DNA of 64,000 nucleotides. It comes from JANQOH01 sp965201115. Its GTDB lineage: Bacteria > Pseudomonadota > Alphaproteobacteria > UBA7887. The DNA lies in NCBI GenBank assembly GCA_965201115.1, contig OZ241745.1:3038001-3102000 (forward strand), read 5' to 3'. The notes beneath the pieces were generated by a model. The model saw only the letters and a list, made by a program, of their open reading frames with translations, did not search any database and was not told the origin of the DNA. This document shows, piece by piece, positions 42,164 through 50,869 of the stretch (position 1 is its first letter; the number at the start of each line of letters is the position of its first letter). Position numbers and translations under genes: made by a program.

Positions 42164-42888
42164 GGGCGCGCGCCGCGGCGGTTGCGCTGGCCCTGGCCGC
42201 CGGCGCGGCCGCCCCGGCCGCCGCTGGGGGCGGCTTCTACGCCGGCGTCGGCCTCTTGGGCGAGAGCGCCGGCGTTTCGTACCGCAAGACCGTCGGCACG
42301 CCGGCGTCGGCGATGACGGCGGGCGATCGCGACCGCGACCCGCTCCACGCATTGCAGGCGTTCGCGGGGTACCGCGTCTTTCTGTCGGACCGGTTCTACG
42401 CCGCCGCCGAGATCGCCGGCGCGGCGTATGCGAACGACCGCGTGACGGGCTTCCTGCGCGGCACGGGCGACCGCTGGGCCGATGTGTGGCCGGGCGCGTG
42501 GACGATTCGCAAGCGCCTCGCCGCGGGCTTCGACGCGCGGCTGGGATATGTCCCTGAAGGGCTGGCGTTTTTGGGCGCGGGGCGGTCGCTCTACCTGTTC
42601 GCGGGCATGCGCCGGGCCCGCGCCGACATCTACGCCGAGCACCTCAATGAGCGGCTGGAGATAGCGAGCGGGCGCGGCGCCCGGCGCACGCTGGCGCCGC
42701 GGCTCGCCGGCGCGGGCGCAGAGTTCGGCGGCGCCCGCGGCCGTTTCGACCTGCGCCTGGGCTACGCCTCCGGCGACACGAGTTTCGCGTTCGGAACCGG
42801 CGCGCCGGACGACCCCGCCCTCGGCTATACATTCGACATCCGCGAGTGGCGCGTCTCGCTGGCTTGGGTCTTCCCCCTCGGCGAGTAG
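42160..42888 (+). CDS. Small outer-membrane beta-barrel protein
   Basis: A 242-residue protein with a signal peptide (AVALALAAGAAAPAAAGG) and alternating strands typical of eight-stranded porin-like barrels (FYAGVGLLGESAGVSY, FAGYRVFLSDRFYAAAEIAG, SLYLFAGMRRARADIY, WRVSLAWVFPLGE). The last residues do not end in Phe but the final strand is amphipathic. Translationally coupled to the VOC gene. A repeat element lies 14 bp past the stop. Confidence 0.75.
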   Translation: MRARAAAVALALAAGAAAPAAAGGGFYAGVGLLGESAGVSYRKTVGTPASAMTAGDRDRDPLHALQAFAGYRVFLSDRFYAAAEIAGAAYANDRVTGFLRGTGDRWADVWPGAWTIRKRLAAGFDARLGYVPEGLAFLGAGRSLYLFAGMRRARADIYAEHLNERLEIASGRGARRTLAPRLAGAGAEFGGARGRFDLRLGYASGDTSFAFGTGAPDDPALGYTFDIREWRVSLAWVFPLGE

Positions 42889-42901
42889 CCGCGCGAACTT
42901 C

Positions 42902-43015
42902 CTGTGTGCGCGGGCGTCCCCGCCCGCACGTTCCCGAGCGGCACAGCGTTGCCGGGCAGGCGCGAACACGGCGTCCTCCCCGGCAATGGCCGAGGCCCGC
43001 GCACCCGGGCAGCGC
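42902..43015. repeat. REPIN-like pair between two stop codons
   Basis: A good left arm (GTGCGCGGGCGTCCCCGCCC) and a degraded right arm (GAGGCCCGCGCACCCGGGCAG) fill the 128-bp gap between the barrel protein and the DUF1156 methylase, which converge. The hairpins could act as a bidirectional terminator. Confidence 0.7.
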
Positions 43016-43016
43016 A

Positions 43017-46000
43017 TCAAAAATCGAGGCGCGGCGCAGCCGCGGCCGGCGCGGGGCGGCGGGGGCGGAGGTGGTTCAGTATCGACTCCAGCAGCGCCCG
43101 TTCGTCGGAGCCCGGCGGCGCCAGCTCGGTCAGCGCTTGCGCGAGGCGGGCGAACAGCTCGTGGCGGCGCAGGCCGCGCATGTCGAGCCAGGCGTCCACC
43201 GCCGCCAGGTCGCCGGCCCTCCACAACTGCATCGTGCGGTGCAGGCGGTCGATCAGCGGCGGCGGGGCGCCGTCGGCCGCCGGGTCGCCCAGGCCCCGCG
43301 CGGCGCGCCGGTCCCAGGCCTCGAGGCGCATCTCGCCGCCCGAGCCGCCGGCCCCGCCGCGCGCCAGCAGGCCGAGCCGCCCCGCCAGCGCCGTATCCGA
43401 AAGATTGCACGACAGCGCATACAGAATACACGCCCCCGCCGGCGCCGGCTCGAGGCCGAAATCGTTGCGGTGCATCAGATAGTACGTCGTCGGGTCGTCG
43501 AGTTCGTCCGCCGCGCCGCCCTCGCCGCCGAGCAGGCGGCTCACCGCGAACCCCACGACCATGCGCCGCACATGGCGCAGGAAATCGCCGACCGTCAGGC
43601 GCTCGTCGCCGGGCGAATCGGCCATGCGCACGACGCGGTGGCGGCTGAACGCCTCCAGCGCCGGGCCGGTCGCCGCCCACACGAAATCCGGCCCGCGGAT
43701 GCCGGCGTCCCAAAAGTCGCGCAGCTGCCCCACGATGTTGGCGCGCATTTCCGCCAGCACCAGCGTGTCCCATCCGCGCCCCGCCGCCGCCGGCCGCTTG
43801 CGGCAGACCAGCCAGATCGAGGACGACAGCGCCGCCGACGAGAGCGACCGCTGGCGGTTCTGCATCTCGGTCCGGATGGGCCACGAACCCGTCACCGCGA
43901 AGCCCGCGCGGATCAGCGCCGAGACCAGCGTTTCCCACGCCGCGGGCTGCTTGTTGGCGAACACGACGACCAGGCGCCCATCGCCGCGCAGCGCGTCGCG
44001 GAAGCGCGCGAAACAGCGCGCCATGCCGTCTTCGTAGTTTTGCCGCGAGGCCGCGCGGTCGCCGCCGAAGCGGCTGGCGTCGTCGATGAGCTCGCCGTCG
44101 TTCGCGTCCGCGTCCCATTTCGGCCCGAGCGCGCCCGCGAACGCCGCGTCGGTCTCCGGCGAAAGCCCGCGCAGCGTCCGGCGCAACCAGACATGGAAGA
44201 AATCCATCAAGTCCGAATAGGGAATCGCGTCGTAATAGGGAGGGTCCGTGCAAATCACGTCGAAATCGCCGGGCGGCGCCTCGATGGCGGACGAGCGGAC
44301 AATATCCGGCGCCGGCGCATCCTTCGTCGCCGTCTCGGCATGCTCGATGAAACGCGCTACCCATTCCACCGCCTGAACGAAGCCTCCGCTCGCATCCGTC
44401 AACGGGGAGGACTCGGCAAAGTCCCAAACCATCGGCAAGGCGAACCTCGCGAACGTGCTACGGATTACCTCACGGTCGTTGGTCCAGGTCGCGAGCGTGC
44501 TGCCGCGATCCGCCATGCGGCCGACCGCCGGCGCCAGATATGCGACAAGCGCCTCGCGCCACGCATCGGGATAGTCGGCGCCGACGTTCGCGGCGACACG
44601 GCGTATCTCCCGGACGAACGTTCCAAGTGTCAGCAACTGCCGATTCGCAAAAAGGTCGCGCCATCGGCCGAGACCGTAACCGGCGACCGAAAAGGCGCGC
44701 GACGCTCCCTGTCCGCTGCGCGGCGTGGATTCGTCGGGCAGCCCGAACGGGATATCCGCATACAGCGCTTCGATCTCCTCCTCGCTAACGCGCGCCGCCT
44801 CGATCTCCTCTTCCGTGGGGACGCGATATTCCTTGCCCAGCTGTCCGGCGACGACGACCGCCGTCATGCGCGCGCCGAGCCGGCCCGCGGCGCCTTCCAG
44901 GCGCAGGTCCTGCATGGTCGCGATCAGGCCGCAGCACGGGCAGCGCGCGCCGCTGCCGCTCATCGTGCCCGCGCCGCTTTCCGCTTCCGCGACGCCGCGC
45001 CGCACGCCGAACTCCACGCCCGAACCGTCGGCGCGCGGCGTCATCGTCAGCAACACGCGCTTGCTCCCTTTCCGGCACAGCCAGAGCGTCTTGAGCAGGG
45101 GGATTTCGGCGCGGCAATTGGCGCAGCGCGCGGTGCGCGCCCAAAGATACGCCACGGGCGGCTTCTCTACCCAGCGCGGATTCGTCCCGGTCTCGAGATA
45201 TTCCGGGTCGAACTCCGCGTTGAGCGCCGCCGCCGAGACGCGCCCCCGTTCGTCGGGCTCGAGCAGGCGCGGCGGGCGCGGGCGGTAGCGCGGCTCCGGC
45301 GGCGCGCCCGCCCGCCGCCGCCCCTTGCGCCGCGCGGGTTCGAACTCCGCATATACCGGGTAGCGCCGCGCAAGCACCCGCCGCGCCGCCGCCAACACGC
45401 GCCGCGCGCGGGCGCGCAAATGCCACGCGAACCCGGCGCGCGGCAGCGCGTCGCCCTCCAGATGCGGCGACGTGGTCTGCGCCAGGCCGCCGTGCCCCAG
45501 ACGCGCCAGCGCCTTGCGGACGGCGCCCGGCGTTTTCGCGCCGTGCGCCTTGACGAACTCCTCCGCGAACGCGCGCTCCGCCAGCGCCCGCGCCGGCAGC
45601 GGCGGCTTCGCGCCCGCGACGAGGCGCGGATAATGCAGGGTCAGCCGCAGCAGGAACCAGGCCACCGGGTTGATGTCGGCGGCGGCGACTTCGCAGCCGA
45701 GGCGCATGGCTTCCAGCGGGATGGCGCCGCCGCCCGCGAACGGGTCCAGCGCGCGCGGCGCCCGCCCGCCGAACGCGGCCCGTATCTCGGCCCGGAATTT
45801 CGCGAGTTCGGGGCCGCCCTCGCGCCCCCAGTGGAGAATGCCGCCCTCGGTGGTCTCGCCGCCGCCGGTTTCGTCCCCGGCCACATACCCCGCCATGCGC
45901 GCCAGCAGCGCCCGCCGCTCGCCGGCATTCCCCGGGTCCGGCAGCAGCGTCGCCAGCAACGCCGCCCGGCACGCCGCCAACGGCCGGCGCGCCGGCCAAA

Positions 46001-46106
46001 TATGCAGCGTGGACAGATGCCCATGCCGCACATTCTTCTCATGCACCGAATCGAGCGACGCCTGCCTGAGCGGAAAGGCGGCTTCGACAAGACGCGCATC
46101 GGTCAT
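43017..46106 (-). CDS. DUF1156-type DNA methylase
   Basis: A 1029-residue protein beginning with the DUF1156 N-terminus (FPLRQASLDSVHEKNVRHGH, STLHIWPARRPLAA). It has an AdoMet-type motif (DPFAGGGAIPLEAM, from residue 121), a zinc-ribbon-like insert (CANC and CPCCG pairs) and the catalytic DPPYYD motif (TDPPYYDAIPYSDL), the form used by N4-cytosine or N6-adenine amino-methyltransferases. In other genomes DUF1156 methylases sit with DUF499 ATPases and DUF3780 proteins in anti-phage islands. None of those partners is visible here; its neighbour is an Rpn-type nuclease. Confidence 0.88.
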   Translation of the reverse strand: MTDARLVEAAFPLRQASLDSVHEKNVRHGHLSTLHIWPARRPLAACRAALLATLLPDPGNAGERRALLARMAGYVAGDETGGGETTEGGILHWGREGGPELAKFRAEIRAAFGGRAPRALDPFAGGGAIPLEAMRLGCEVAAADINPVAWFLLRLTLHYPRLVAGAKPPLPARALAERAFAEEFVKAHGAKTPGAVRKALARLGHGGLAQTTSPHLEGDALPRAGFAWHLRARARRVLAAARRVLARRYPVYAEFEPARRKGRRRAGAPPEPRYRPRPPRLLEPDERGRVSAAALNAEFDPEYLETGTNPRWVEKPPVAYLWARTARCANCRAEIPLLKTLWLCRKGSKRVLLTMTPRADGSGVEFGVRRGVAEAESGAGTMSGSGARCPCCGLIATMQDLRLEGAAGRLGARMTAVVVAGQLGKEYRVPTEEEIEAARVSEEEIEALYADIPFGLPDESTPRSGQGASRAFSVAGYGLGRWRDLFANRQLLTLGTFVREIRRVAANVGADYPDAWREALVAYLAPAVGRMADRGSTLATWTNDREVIRSTFARFALPMVWDFAESSPLTDASGGFVQAVEWVARFIEHAETATKDAPAPDIVRSSAIEAPPGDFDVICTDPPYYDAIPYSDLMDFFHVWLRRTLRGLSPETDAAFAGALGPKWDADANDGELIDDASRFGGDRAASRQNYEDGMARCFARFRDALRGDGRLVVVFANKQPAAWETLVSALIRAGFAVTGSWPIRTEMQNRQRSLSSAALSSSIWLVCRKRPAAAGRGWDTLVLAEMRANIVGQLRDFWDAGIRGPDFVWAATGPALEAFSRHRVVRMADSPGDERLTVGDFLRHVRRMVVGFAVSRLLGGEGGAADELDDPTTYYLMHRNDFGLEPAPAGACILYALSCNLSDTALAGRLGLLARGGAGGSGGEMRLEAWDRRAARGLGDPAADGAPPPLIDRLHRTMQLWRAGDLAAVDAWLDMRGLRRHELFARLAQALTELAPPGSDERALLESILNHLRPRRPAPAAAAPRLDF

Positions 46107-46170
46107 GCGAAACCGCCTCCTTCGCCCGCCGAAAGCGCGAGCTGCCCGGGTGCGCGCCCGCGGCGCGCGG

Positions 46171-47277
46171 TCAGCGGCGGCGGGCGATCTCTTCCGCGCG
46201 CGCCAGCAGCGCGTCGCCGCTCGCGCACACGATCACCGCGTCGCCGACCTCCTCGAGCCGGTCCGGATCGTCCACGCCCGCGACCGCCGCCGCCAGACGC
46301 GAAGCCGCATCCGCCCCGAACTTGCGGTCCGCAAGCCGCGCCAGCAACGCACGCTCGCGCTCCAGGCCGCGCGCCCGCTCGCGCGCCGCGCCAAGCGCTT
46401 CGCCGCGCGCCCGCTCGCGCGTTACGTCGCGCGCCACGATGCGCTCCGCGCTGCGCGCCGCGCGCTCGGCGACCCACTCGTCGAGCCGTTCCGCAAACAA
46501 CGATTCCATAGCGCCCAAATCCTCCAAATCCCCGACCCGCCTCAAACGCGCCGCCAGCGCGCCGTCCGAAGCCCCGAACCGGTTCGCCTCGAGCATGTGA
46601 CGAAGCGTCGCCCCGAACGCGCGGCGCAAACTCGCATGCTCAGGACCCGAAAGCAACCGACGCAACGCCGAGACAACCGCCGGCACAGACTCCGGATCGC
46701 CATGCTCAAGCGCAAAACGCGCCGACACAACGTTGCCCGCGGGCAAATCCTCCGGACGCAGACGATGAACATCGAGCAGCAGGTAACCCTGCCGGGGCTG
46801 AAAACGATCCAGCGCAGCCCCCGCAGGCGCTATCTCGTCGCGAACCTCCCGCGACGCAGACCAACGCGCACGACCGTTGTAAACGACAATCGGCAAAACC
46901 GGCGGAAGCGGACCCGCGCGCCGGTTCTTCCGGTCGTCCCGGCGAAGCCGCGAATACAACTGAGCCGTGTAGGCATGCACGCGCACCGCCATGTCCAGGT
47001 CGACCTGCGACTGAAACTCGAGCATGACCAGCAGATAGACCCAGCCGGTCGAGCCGTCGGCGGCGCGGTAGCGCAGCCGCCACACGCGGTCGCCCCGCGT
47101 CTGCCGCAGATCCTCGTCCACGTACTCCGCCGGCGCCGGTTCGAGGCTGGCGAGGTCGAGGCGCGAGACATCGAACCCCGGGCCCAGCGCCTGCCGCATG
47201 AACCCCCTGAGCAGGTCGGCGACCGCCAGCCAGTGGTCGAAAAACAGTTTGAAGGAGGCATCGTGTATCTCGCGCAT
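46171..47277 (-). CDS. Rpn-family recombination-promoting nuclease / YhgA-like protein
   Basis: A 368-residue protein of the PD-(D/E)XK Rpn/YhgA type: MREIHDASFKLFFDHW, YVLLVMLEFQSQVD-like catalytic strand (here WVYLLVMLEFQSQVD, an ExQ variant), LPIVVYNGRARW and a long C-terminal coiled region rich in Arg, Glu and Ala. E. coli Rpn proteins are DNA nucleases that raise RecA-independent recombination and some act in defence. Starts at 47286 and 47289 are also in frame. It begins at the edge of a dense repeat cluster. Confidence 0.88.
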   Translation of the reverse strand: MREIHDASFKLFFDHWLAVADLLRGFMRQALGPGFDVSRLDLASLEPAPAEYVDEDLRQTRGDRVWRLRYRAADGSTGWVYLLVMLEFQSQVDLDMAVRVHAYTAQLYSRLRRDDRKNRRAGPLPPVLPIVVYNGRARWSASREVRDEIAPAGAALDRFQPRQGYLLLDVHRLRPEDLPAGNVVSARFALEHGDPESVPAVVSALRRLLSGPEHASLRRAFGATLRHMLEANRFGASDGALAARLRRVGDLEDLGAMESLFAERLDEWVAERAARSAERIVARDVTRERARGEALGAARERARGLERERALLARLADRKFGADAASRLAAAVAGVDDPDRLEEVGDAVIVCASGDALLARAEEIARRR

Positions 47278-47339
47278 GGCGGCCATCATAGCACATGGCG
47301 CCGAACGAAGCGCCCCCCGGCAACGCCGCGCCGCGCGGC

Positions 47340-47803
47340 ACCGTGCGGGCGAGACGCCCGCGCACCCAGGCAGCGCGCCGCACCCTGTATCCGGCGCCGC
47401 GGACTCCGGGCCGGCGTCGCGCCGCACGCCAACTCCGCCGAAGGCGGGGCCTGGGTGCGCAGGCGTCCCAGCCCGCACGCCGCAACCGCCGCGAATGCCG
47501 GCGGGCAGGGCGCAAACGCCGCGCCCTTCCTCCCAACATCGCGCCGTGCGGCAACGTGCGGGCGGGGGCGCCCGCGCACCCAAGCAGCGCGCCGCGCCCT
47601 GTATCCGGCGCGGCGGACTCCGGGCCGGCGTCGCGCCGCAGGCGCGGACTTCCCGGGACTGCGGGCGTCCCCGCCCGCACGTCGCCGTGCGCCGCGAATA
47701 CCGGCGGGCAGGGCGCGAACGCCGCGCCCTTCCCGTCAATACCGCGGCGCGCGGCGACGTGCGGGCAGGATGCCCGCGCACCCAGGCCCCGCCTTCGGCG
47801 GGG
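47340..47803. repeat. Cluster of five palindromic repeat arms with a linking module
   Basis: Right-type arms begin near 47342, 47554 and 47757; left-type arms lie near 47451 and 47652. Together they make two inverted pairs plus one solo arm. Between them is a 56-base module (47371-47426 and 47585-47640, beginning CAGCGCGCCGC and containing CTGTATCCGGCG) present in nearly identical copies. The cluster ends with the small hairpin GCCCCGCCTTCGGCGGGG. The rest of the 639-bp gap (47804-47916) holds nothing recognised. Confidence 0.8.
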
Positions 47804-47916
47804 TCGAGCCTCTCCCGGCGCCGCCGCATGCCAGTCGTTACGGGCGCCGTGCAATGCCGTTCTCCGGCATTCGCCGTAATGCATGGCGGCCTTCGAAACT
47901 GCTTGGCGAGCTTTCC

Positions 47917-48465
47917 TCAAGATCGCCGCTTGCCGGGAAAACGCATCGATCTTGCGAATAATCCGGCGTTGGAAATTCCCGTCATTGCCCGCCATTGCTC
48001 GCGCAGGCGATCTTCGAATACGTCGTCGTAAGACGAGAGCCGCTTACACATGGACTCCAGATCGCACTCCGCACTGTCGCCGCCGAGGAGATCGAGGATA
48101 CGCTTGTTTTGACGGTCGGCGAGTTCCCTCCAGTCTCGCCTAATCGTCTCGGGATGCTTGTCCGCCTTGCCGCAAGCAAGCTCGACCGCATTCAGCAACC
48201 ACGCAAGATTAGCGCTGAATTCCTTCCACTCGGCCGCATTCGGGCCGATGTGTCTCTGGCTTGCTATCATCAGATCCCGTGCAGGCTCCAACAAGCCTTT
48301 CAAAGACGCACGCATTGGATCGACAACGTTTGTGCGATACTCCTCCCGCAATTGCTCCTTCCTCTTCTCTCTTTGCCCAAGGTAAAGATTGACGCAATGC
48401 CAAAGGTTTGCGACGACGCCGAGGGCGATCGCAACGACGATGGCCGGATCTGACCAGTCGGGCAT
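47917..48465 (-). CDS. Membrane-anchored protein of unknown function
   Basis: A 182-residue protein with an N-terminal transmembrane helix (AIVVAIALGVVANLWHCVNL) followed by a charged helical cytoplasmic region (LGQREKRKEQLREEYR, EFSANLAWLLNAVELACG). Not recognised. It has more Lys, Asn and A/T than neighbouring core genes. It follows the STAS-like gene by 35 bp, so the two probably form one unit. Confidence 0.65.
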   Translation of the reverse strand: MPDWSDPAIVVAIALGVVANLWHCVNLYLGQREKRKEQLREEYRTNVVDPMRASLKGLLEPARDLMIASQRHIGPNAAEWKEFSANLAWLLNAVELACGKADKHPETIRRDWRELADRQNKRILDLLGGDSAECDLESMCKRLSSYDDVFEDRLREQWRAMTGISNAGLFARSMRFPGKRRS

Positions 48466-48500
48466 TGCCCGCTCTTCCCCCGACGGCGCCAAGGGCCGCG

Positions 48501-48839
48501 CTACGGTCGACCGCGCGTGACCGGAGGCTGAAAGTCGTACGAGCAACGTTCCAGCCCCTGCTCGATTTGCGGCCACAGTTCGGGCGGCGTCTCGAACCTG
48601 TACTTGCCCAGCAGTCCCTCGCGCCCGCCCAGCGCGTTGTAGCTGGCGCCGAACATACCGTAGAAAAACGAAGTGGATACCGCGTATACGCAGTCGGGAA
48701 CGATTACGGTTACGGTGCCGGCGCCCTGATCGAGTTCGTCCATTCGGAATCCAGCGCGCGCCTGCAAGCCTCGATCCTTGCCCGACAGGTTCTTCGCCTT
48801 TCCGTCCGCGGTGTATTCCGCCAGATTGAGTTGCGTCAT
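48501..48839 (-). CDS. STAS-like (DUF4325-type) domain protein
   Basis: A 112-residue protein. The segment VTVIVPDCVYAVSTSFFYGM, followed by FGASYNALGGREGLLGKY, resembles the STAS-like DUF4325 domain, in which a hydrophobic strand leads to a conserved Ser-Phe and a helix. Such domains occur beside membrane or ATPase partners in conflict-type gene pairs. The downstream partner here has a membrane helix. The family assignment is by eye only. Confidence 0.6.
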   Translation of the reverse strand: MTQLNLAEYTADGKAKNLSGKDRGLQARAGFRMDELDQGAGTVTVIVPDCVYAVSTSFFYGMFGASYNALGGREGLLGKYRFETPPELWPQIEQGLERCSYDFQPPVTRGRP

Positions 48840-49004
48840 TTCTCCGCGCCTCCCGTGCGCTGCCTGGCGGGTGCTTTACGATAACAAGCGCCCTTGCCCG
48901 ATGGCCATTGTAGCGTCGGCGGACGGCAAGGTCAAGCTGCGGGGCGCCAGTCGTCGGCAGCGGGTGCGCCCGGCGTCGCGGACTCCGAGCCGGCATCGCG
49001 CCGC

Positions 49005-49541
49005 GCGCAAACCCCGCCGAAGGCGGGGCCCGGGACCGCAGGCGTCCCCGCCCGCACGTTGCAACCGCCGCGAATGCCGCCAAGAGGGGCGCAACGACCG
49101 CGCCTCACCCGGCAACGCCGCGCCTTGCGGCAACGTGCGGGCGGGGACGCCCGCGCACCCAGGAAGTGCGCGAGGTTTTCCACGTGGTATTCGGGCACGG
49201 TCACGGGACGCCCGCGCACCCAGGAAGTGCGCCGCGCCCTGTATCCGGCGCTGCGGGCTCCGGGCCGGCGTCGCGCCGCAGGCACGGACTACTTGGGTGC
49301 GCGGGCGTCTCGCCCGCACGTTGCAGCCGCCGCGAACGCCGCCGGGAAGGAGGCAAACGCCGCGACTCTCCCGCCGACATCGCGCCTCGCGGCAACGTGC
49401 GGGCGGGGACGCCCGCGGTCCCGGGCCCCGCCTTCGGCGGGGTAAGCATTTCGGTACAGACGCTCACCCGGCAGCGCCGCGCCGCGTGGAAACATGCGGG
49501 CAGGATGCCGGCGGTCCCCGGGCCCCGCCTGCGGCGGGGTT
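49005..49541. repeat. Second dense cluster of palindromic repeat arms
   Basis: Left arms lie near 49013-49059 and 49293-49322; right arms near 49134-49168, 49204-49230 (partial), 49395-49442 and 49493-49541. A third copy of the linking module is at 49227-49280. A 26-base direct repeat (GACGCCCGCGCACCCAGGAA and following, at 49146 and 49207) brackets about 35 bp of unrelated sequence with a CCACGTGG palindrome. The cluster fills most of the 723-bp gap between the STAS-like gene and cobD; 48840-49004 contains only a decayed copy of the module. Confidence 0.78.
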
Positions 49542-49562
49542 GCGCCGGGGAGGGCGTTGGCG

Positions 49563-50513
49563 TCACGGGTAGCCGGCGGTCCAGAGGGCGGCGAGGATGA
49601 GCGCCAGGGCGGCGGCGGCGCGGCGGTGGAGGGTCAGGGCGGCGCGGATGTCGGCGGGGGTTGCGGCGCGGCGGCCGGCGCCGAGCCAGGGGGCGTCGAG
49701 AACGGTTGCGCCGTAGCGGCGCGGGCCGGCGAGCGAGAGGCCCAGCGCGCCGGCGAGGGCGGCCTCGGGCCAGCCGGCGTTGGGCGAGGCGTGCCTGCGC
49801 GCGTCGCGGAACATGACCGTCCACGCGGCGCGGCGCGCGGACACCATGCACAGCAGCGCGCCCGTCAGGCGGGCGGGGAGCCAGTTCGCGGCGTCGTCGA
49901 GGCGGGCGGCGAAGCGGCCGAATTCGGCGTGGCGCGGCGTGCGGCGGCCGATCATGCTGTCGAGCGTGTTAATTGCCTTGCAGGCGGCGAGGCCCGGCAG
50001 GCCGAGAAGGACGTACCAAAAGAGCGGCGCAACGACGCCGTCGTTGAGGTTTTCGCCCGCGGATTCGATGGCGGCGCGGGCGACCCCCGCGGCGTCGAGG
50101 GCTTGCGGGTCGCGGCCGACGATAACGCCGACGCTTTCCCGCCCCCGGGCGAGGCTTTCCCCGAGGCCGCGGGCGACGGCGGCGACGGCGTCGCGCAGGC
50201 CGCGCCATGCGAGCAGTGTGCTGGCGAGCAGGGCTTCGGCGCACGCCGCCGCCCATTCTCCCCATGCGCCGGGCAGGGCGGCGAGGGCGCGTTCGACGGC
50301 CCAGCCGGCGGCGGCGGCGGCGCATACGAGGCCGGCGGCGGCGGCCGCGCCGCGCGCGGCGCGGCGCGTTCCCTCGCGGTTGAGGCGGCGGTCGAGGGCG
50401 GCGATCGCGGCGCCGAAGGCGGCGACGGGGTGCGGAACGGCGCGGTAGAGCCGCGGCGGGTCGCCGAACGCGGCGTCGATCAGGAACGCGAGCAGGATAA
50501 CGGGCGGCTCCAT
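49563..50513 (-). CDS. cobD: Adenosylcobinamide-phosphate synthase (CobD/CbiB)
   Basis: The 316-residue membrane enzyme attaches the aminopropanol arm to adenosylcobyric acid in cobalamin synthesis. Family motifs are present: LIDAAFGDPPRLYRAVPHPV, IVGRDPQALDAAGVARAAIE, SAGENLNDGVVAPLFWY, AINTLDSMIG and SPNAGWPEAALAGAL. No other cobalamin gene is in the window. ATG 50513 follows the small exported protein by 14 bp. Confidence 0.95.
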   Translation of the reverse strand: MEPPVILLAFLIDAAFGDPPRLYRAVPHPVAAFGAAIAALDRRLNREGTRRAARGAAAAAGLVCAAAAAGWAVERALAALPGAWGEWAAACAEALLASTLLAWRGLRDAVAAVARGLGESLARGRESVGVIVGRDPQALDAAGVARAAIESAGENLNDGVVAPLFWYVLLGLPGLAACKAINTLDSMIGRRTPRHAEFGRFAARLDDAANWLPARLTGALLCMVSARRAAWTVMFRDARRHASPNAGWPEAALAGALGLSLAGPRRYGATVLDAPWLGAGRRAATPADIRAALTLHRRAAAALALILAALWTAGYP

Positions 50514-50527
50514 GCCGCCGCTCGGCG

Positions 50528-50869
50528 CTATCGCGGCGCGCCGCCGCCGCGCCCGGCCCAAGGCGCGTGCGGCACGCCCTGGCGATAGAGCCGCGCGGCC
50601 TGGCGGGCGTAGAGCTGGATGATGGTGGCGTCGCGGTGGGTAATTTCGCGGCGCGAGATGTGGTAGTCGGTCCAGGCGCGGATGGCGGCGTCGATTTTCT
50701 CGCCGCGCAAGCCTTCGTAGCGGATGCCGTCGATCACGCGGGCGACGATGGCGTCGGCGAGCGCCATTTTCCCGGGCCCGAGCTCTTCTTCAGGGCCCTG
50801 GGCGCGCGCCGGCGCGGCGCACAGGGCGAGGAGCAGGCAAAGCGCGGCGGCGCGGCGGGCCGTGTTCAT
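50528..50869 (-). CDS. Small exported protein of unknown function
   Basis: A 113-residue protein with a signal peptide (AALCLLLALCAAPARAQG) and a helical mature part (KMALADAIVARVIDGIRYEG, DYHISRREITHRDATIIQL). The start overlaps the ppdK stop as ATGA. No family recognised. Confidence 0.7.
   Translation of the reverse strand: MNTARRAAALCLLLALCAAPARAQGPEEELGPGKMALADAIVARVIDGIRYEGLRGEKIDAAIRAWTDYHISRREITHRDATIIQLYARQAARLYRQGVPHAPWAGRGGGAPR

Noticed and set aside
46171..47277. Calling the Rpn-like gene the transposase that moves the repeats
   Set aside because: Rpn-family proteins are nucleases without proven transposition of such elements. RAYT (Y1) enzymes are the known REP mobilisers, and none is seen here.
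47286..47879. Open frames in the repeat clusters, full of phrases such as AGETPAHPG or GRDARAPG
   Set aside because: These are translations of the palindromic repeats themselves, seen at every copy and in several frames, not genes.
47340..49541. A CRISPR array in the repeat clusters
   Set aside because: Repeats alternate in orientation, vary in sequence and are not regularly spaced; the intervening module is itself repeated, and no cas genes are present.
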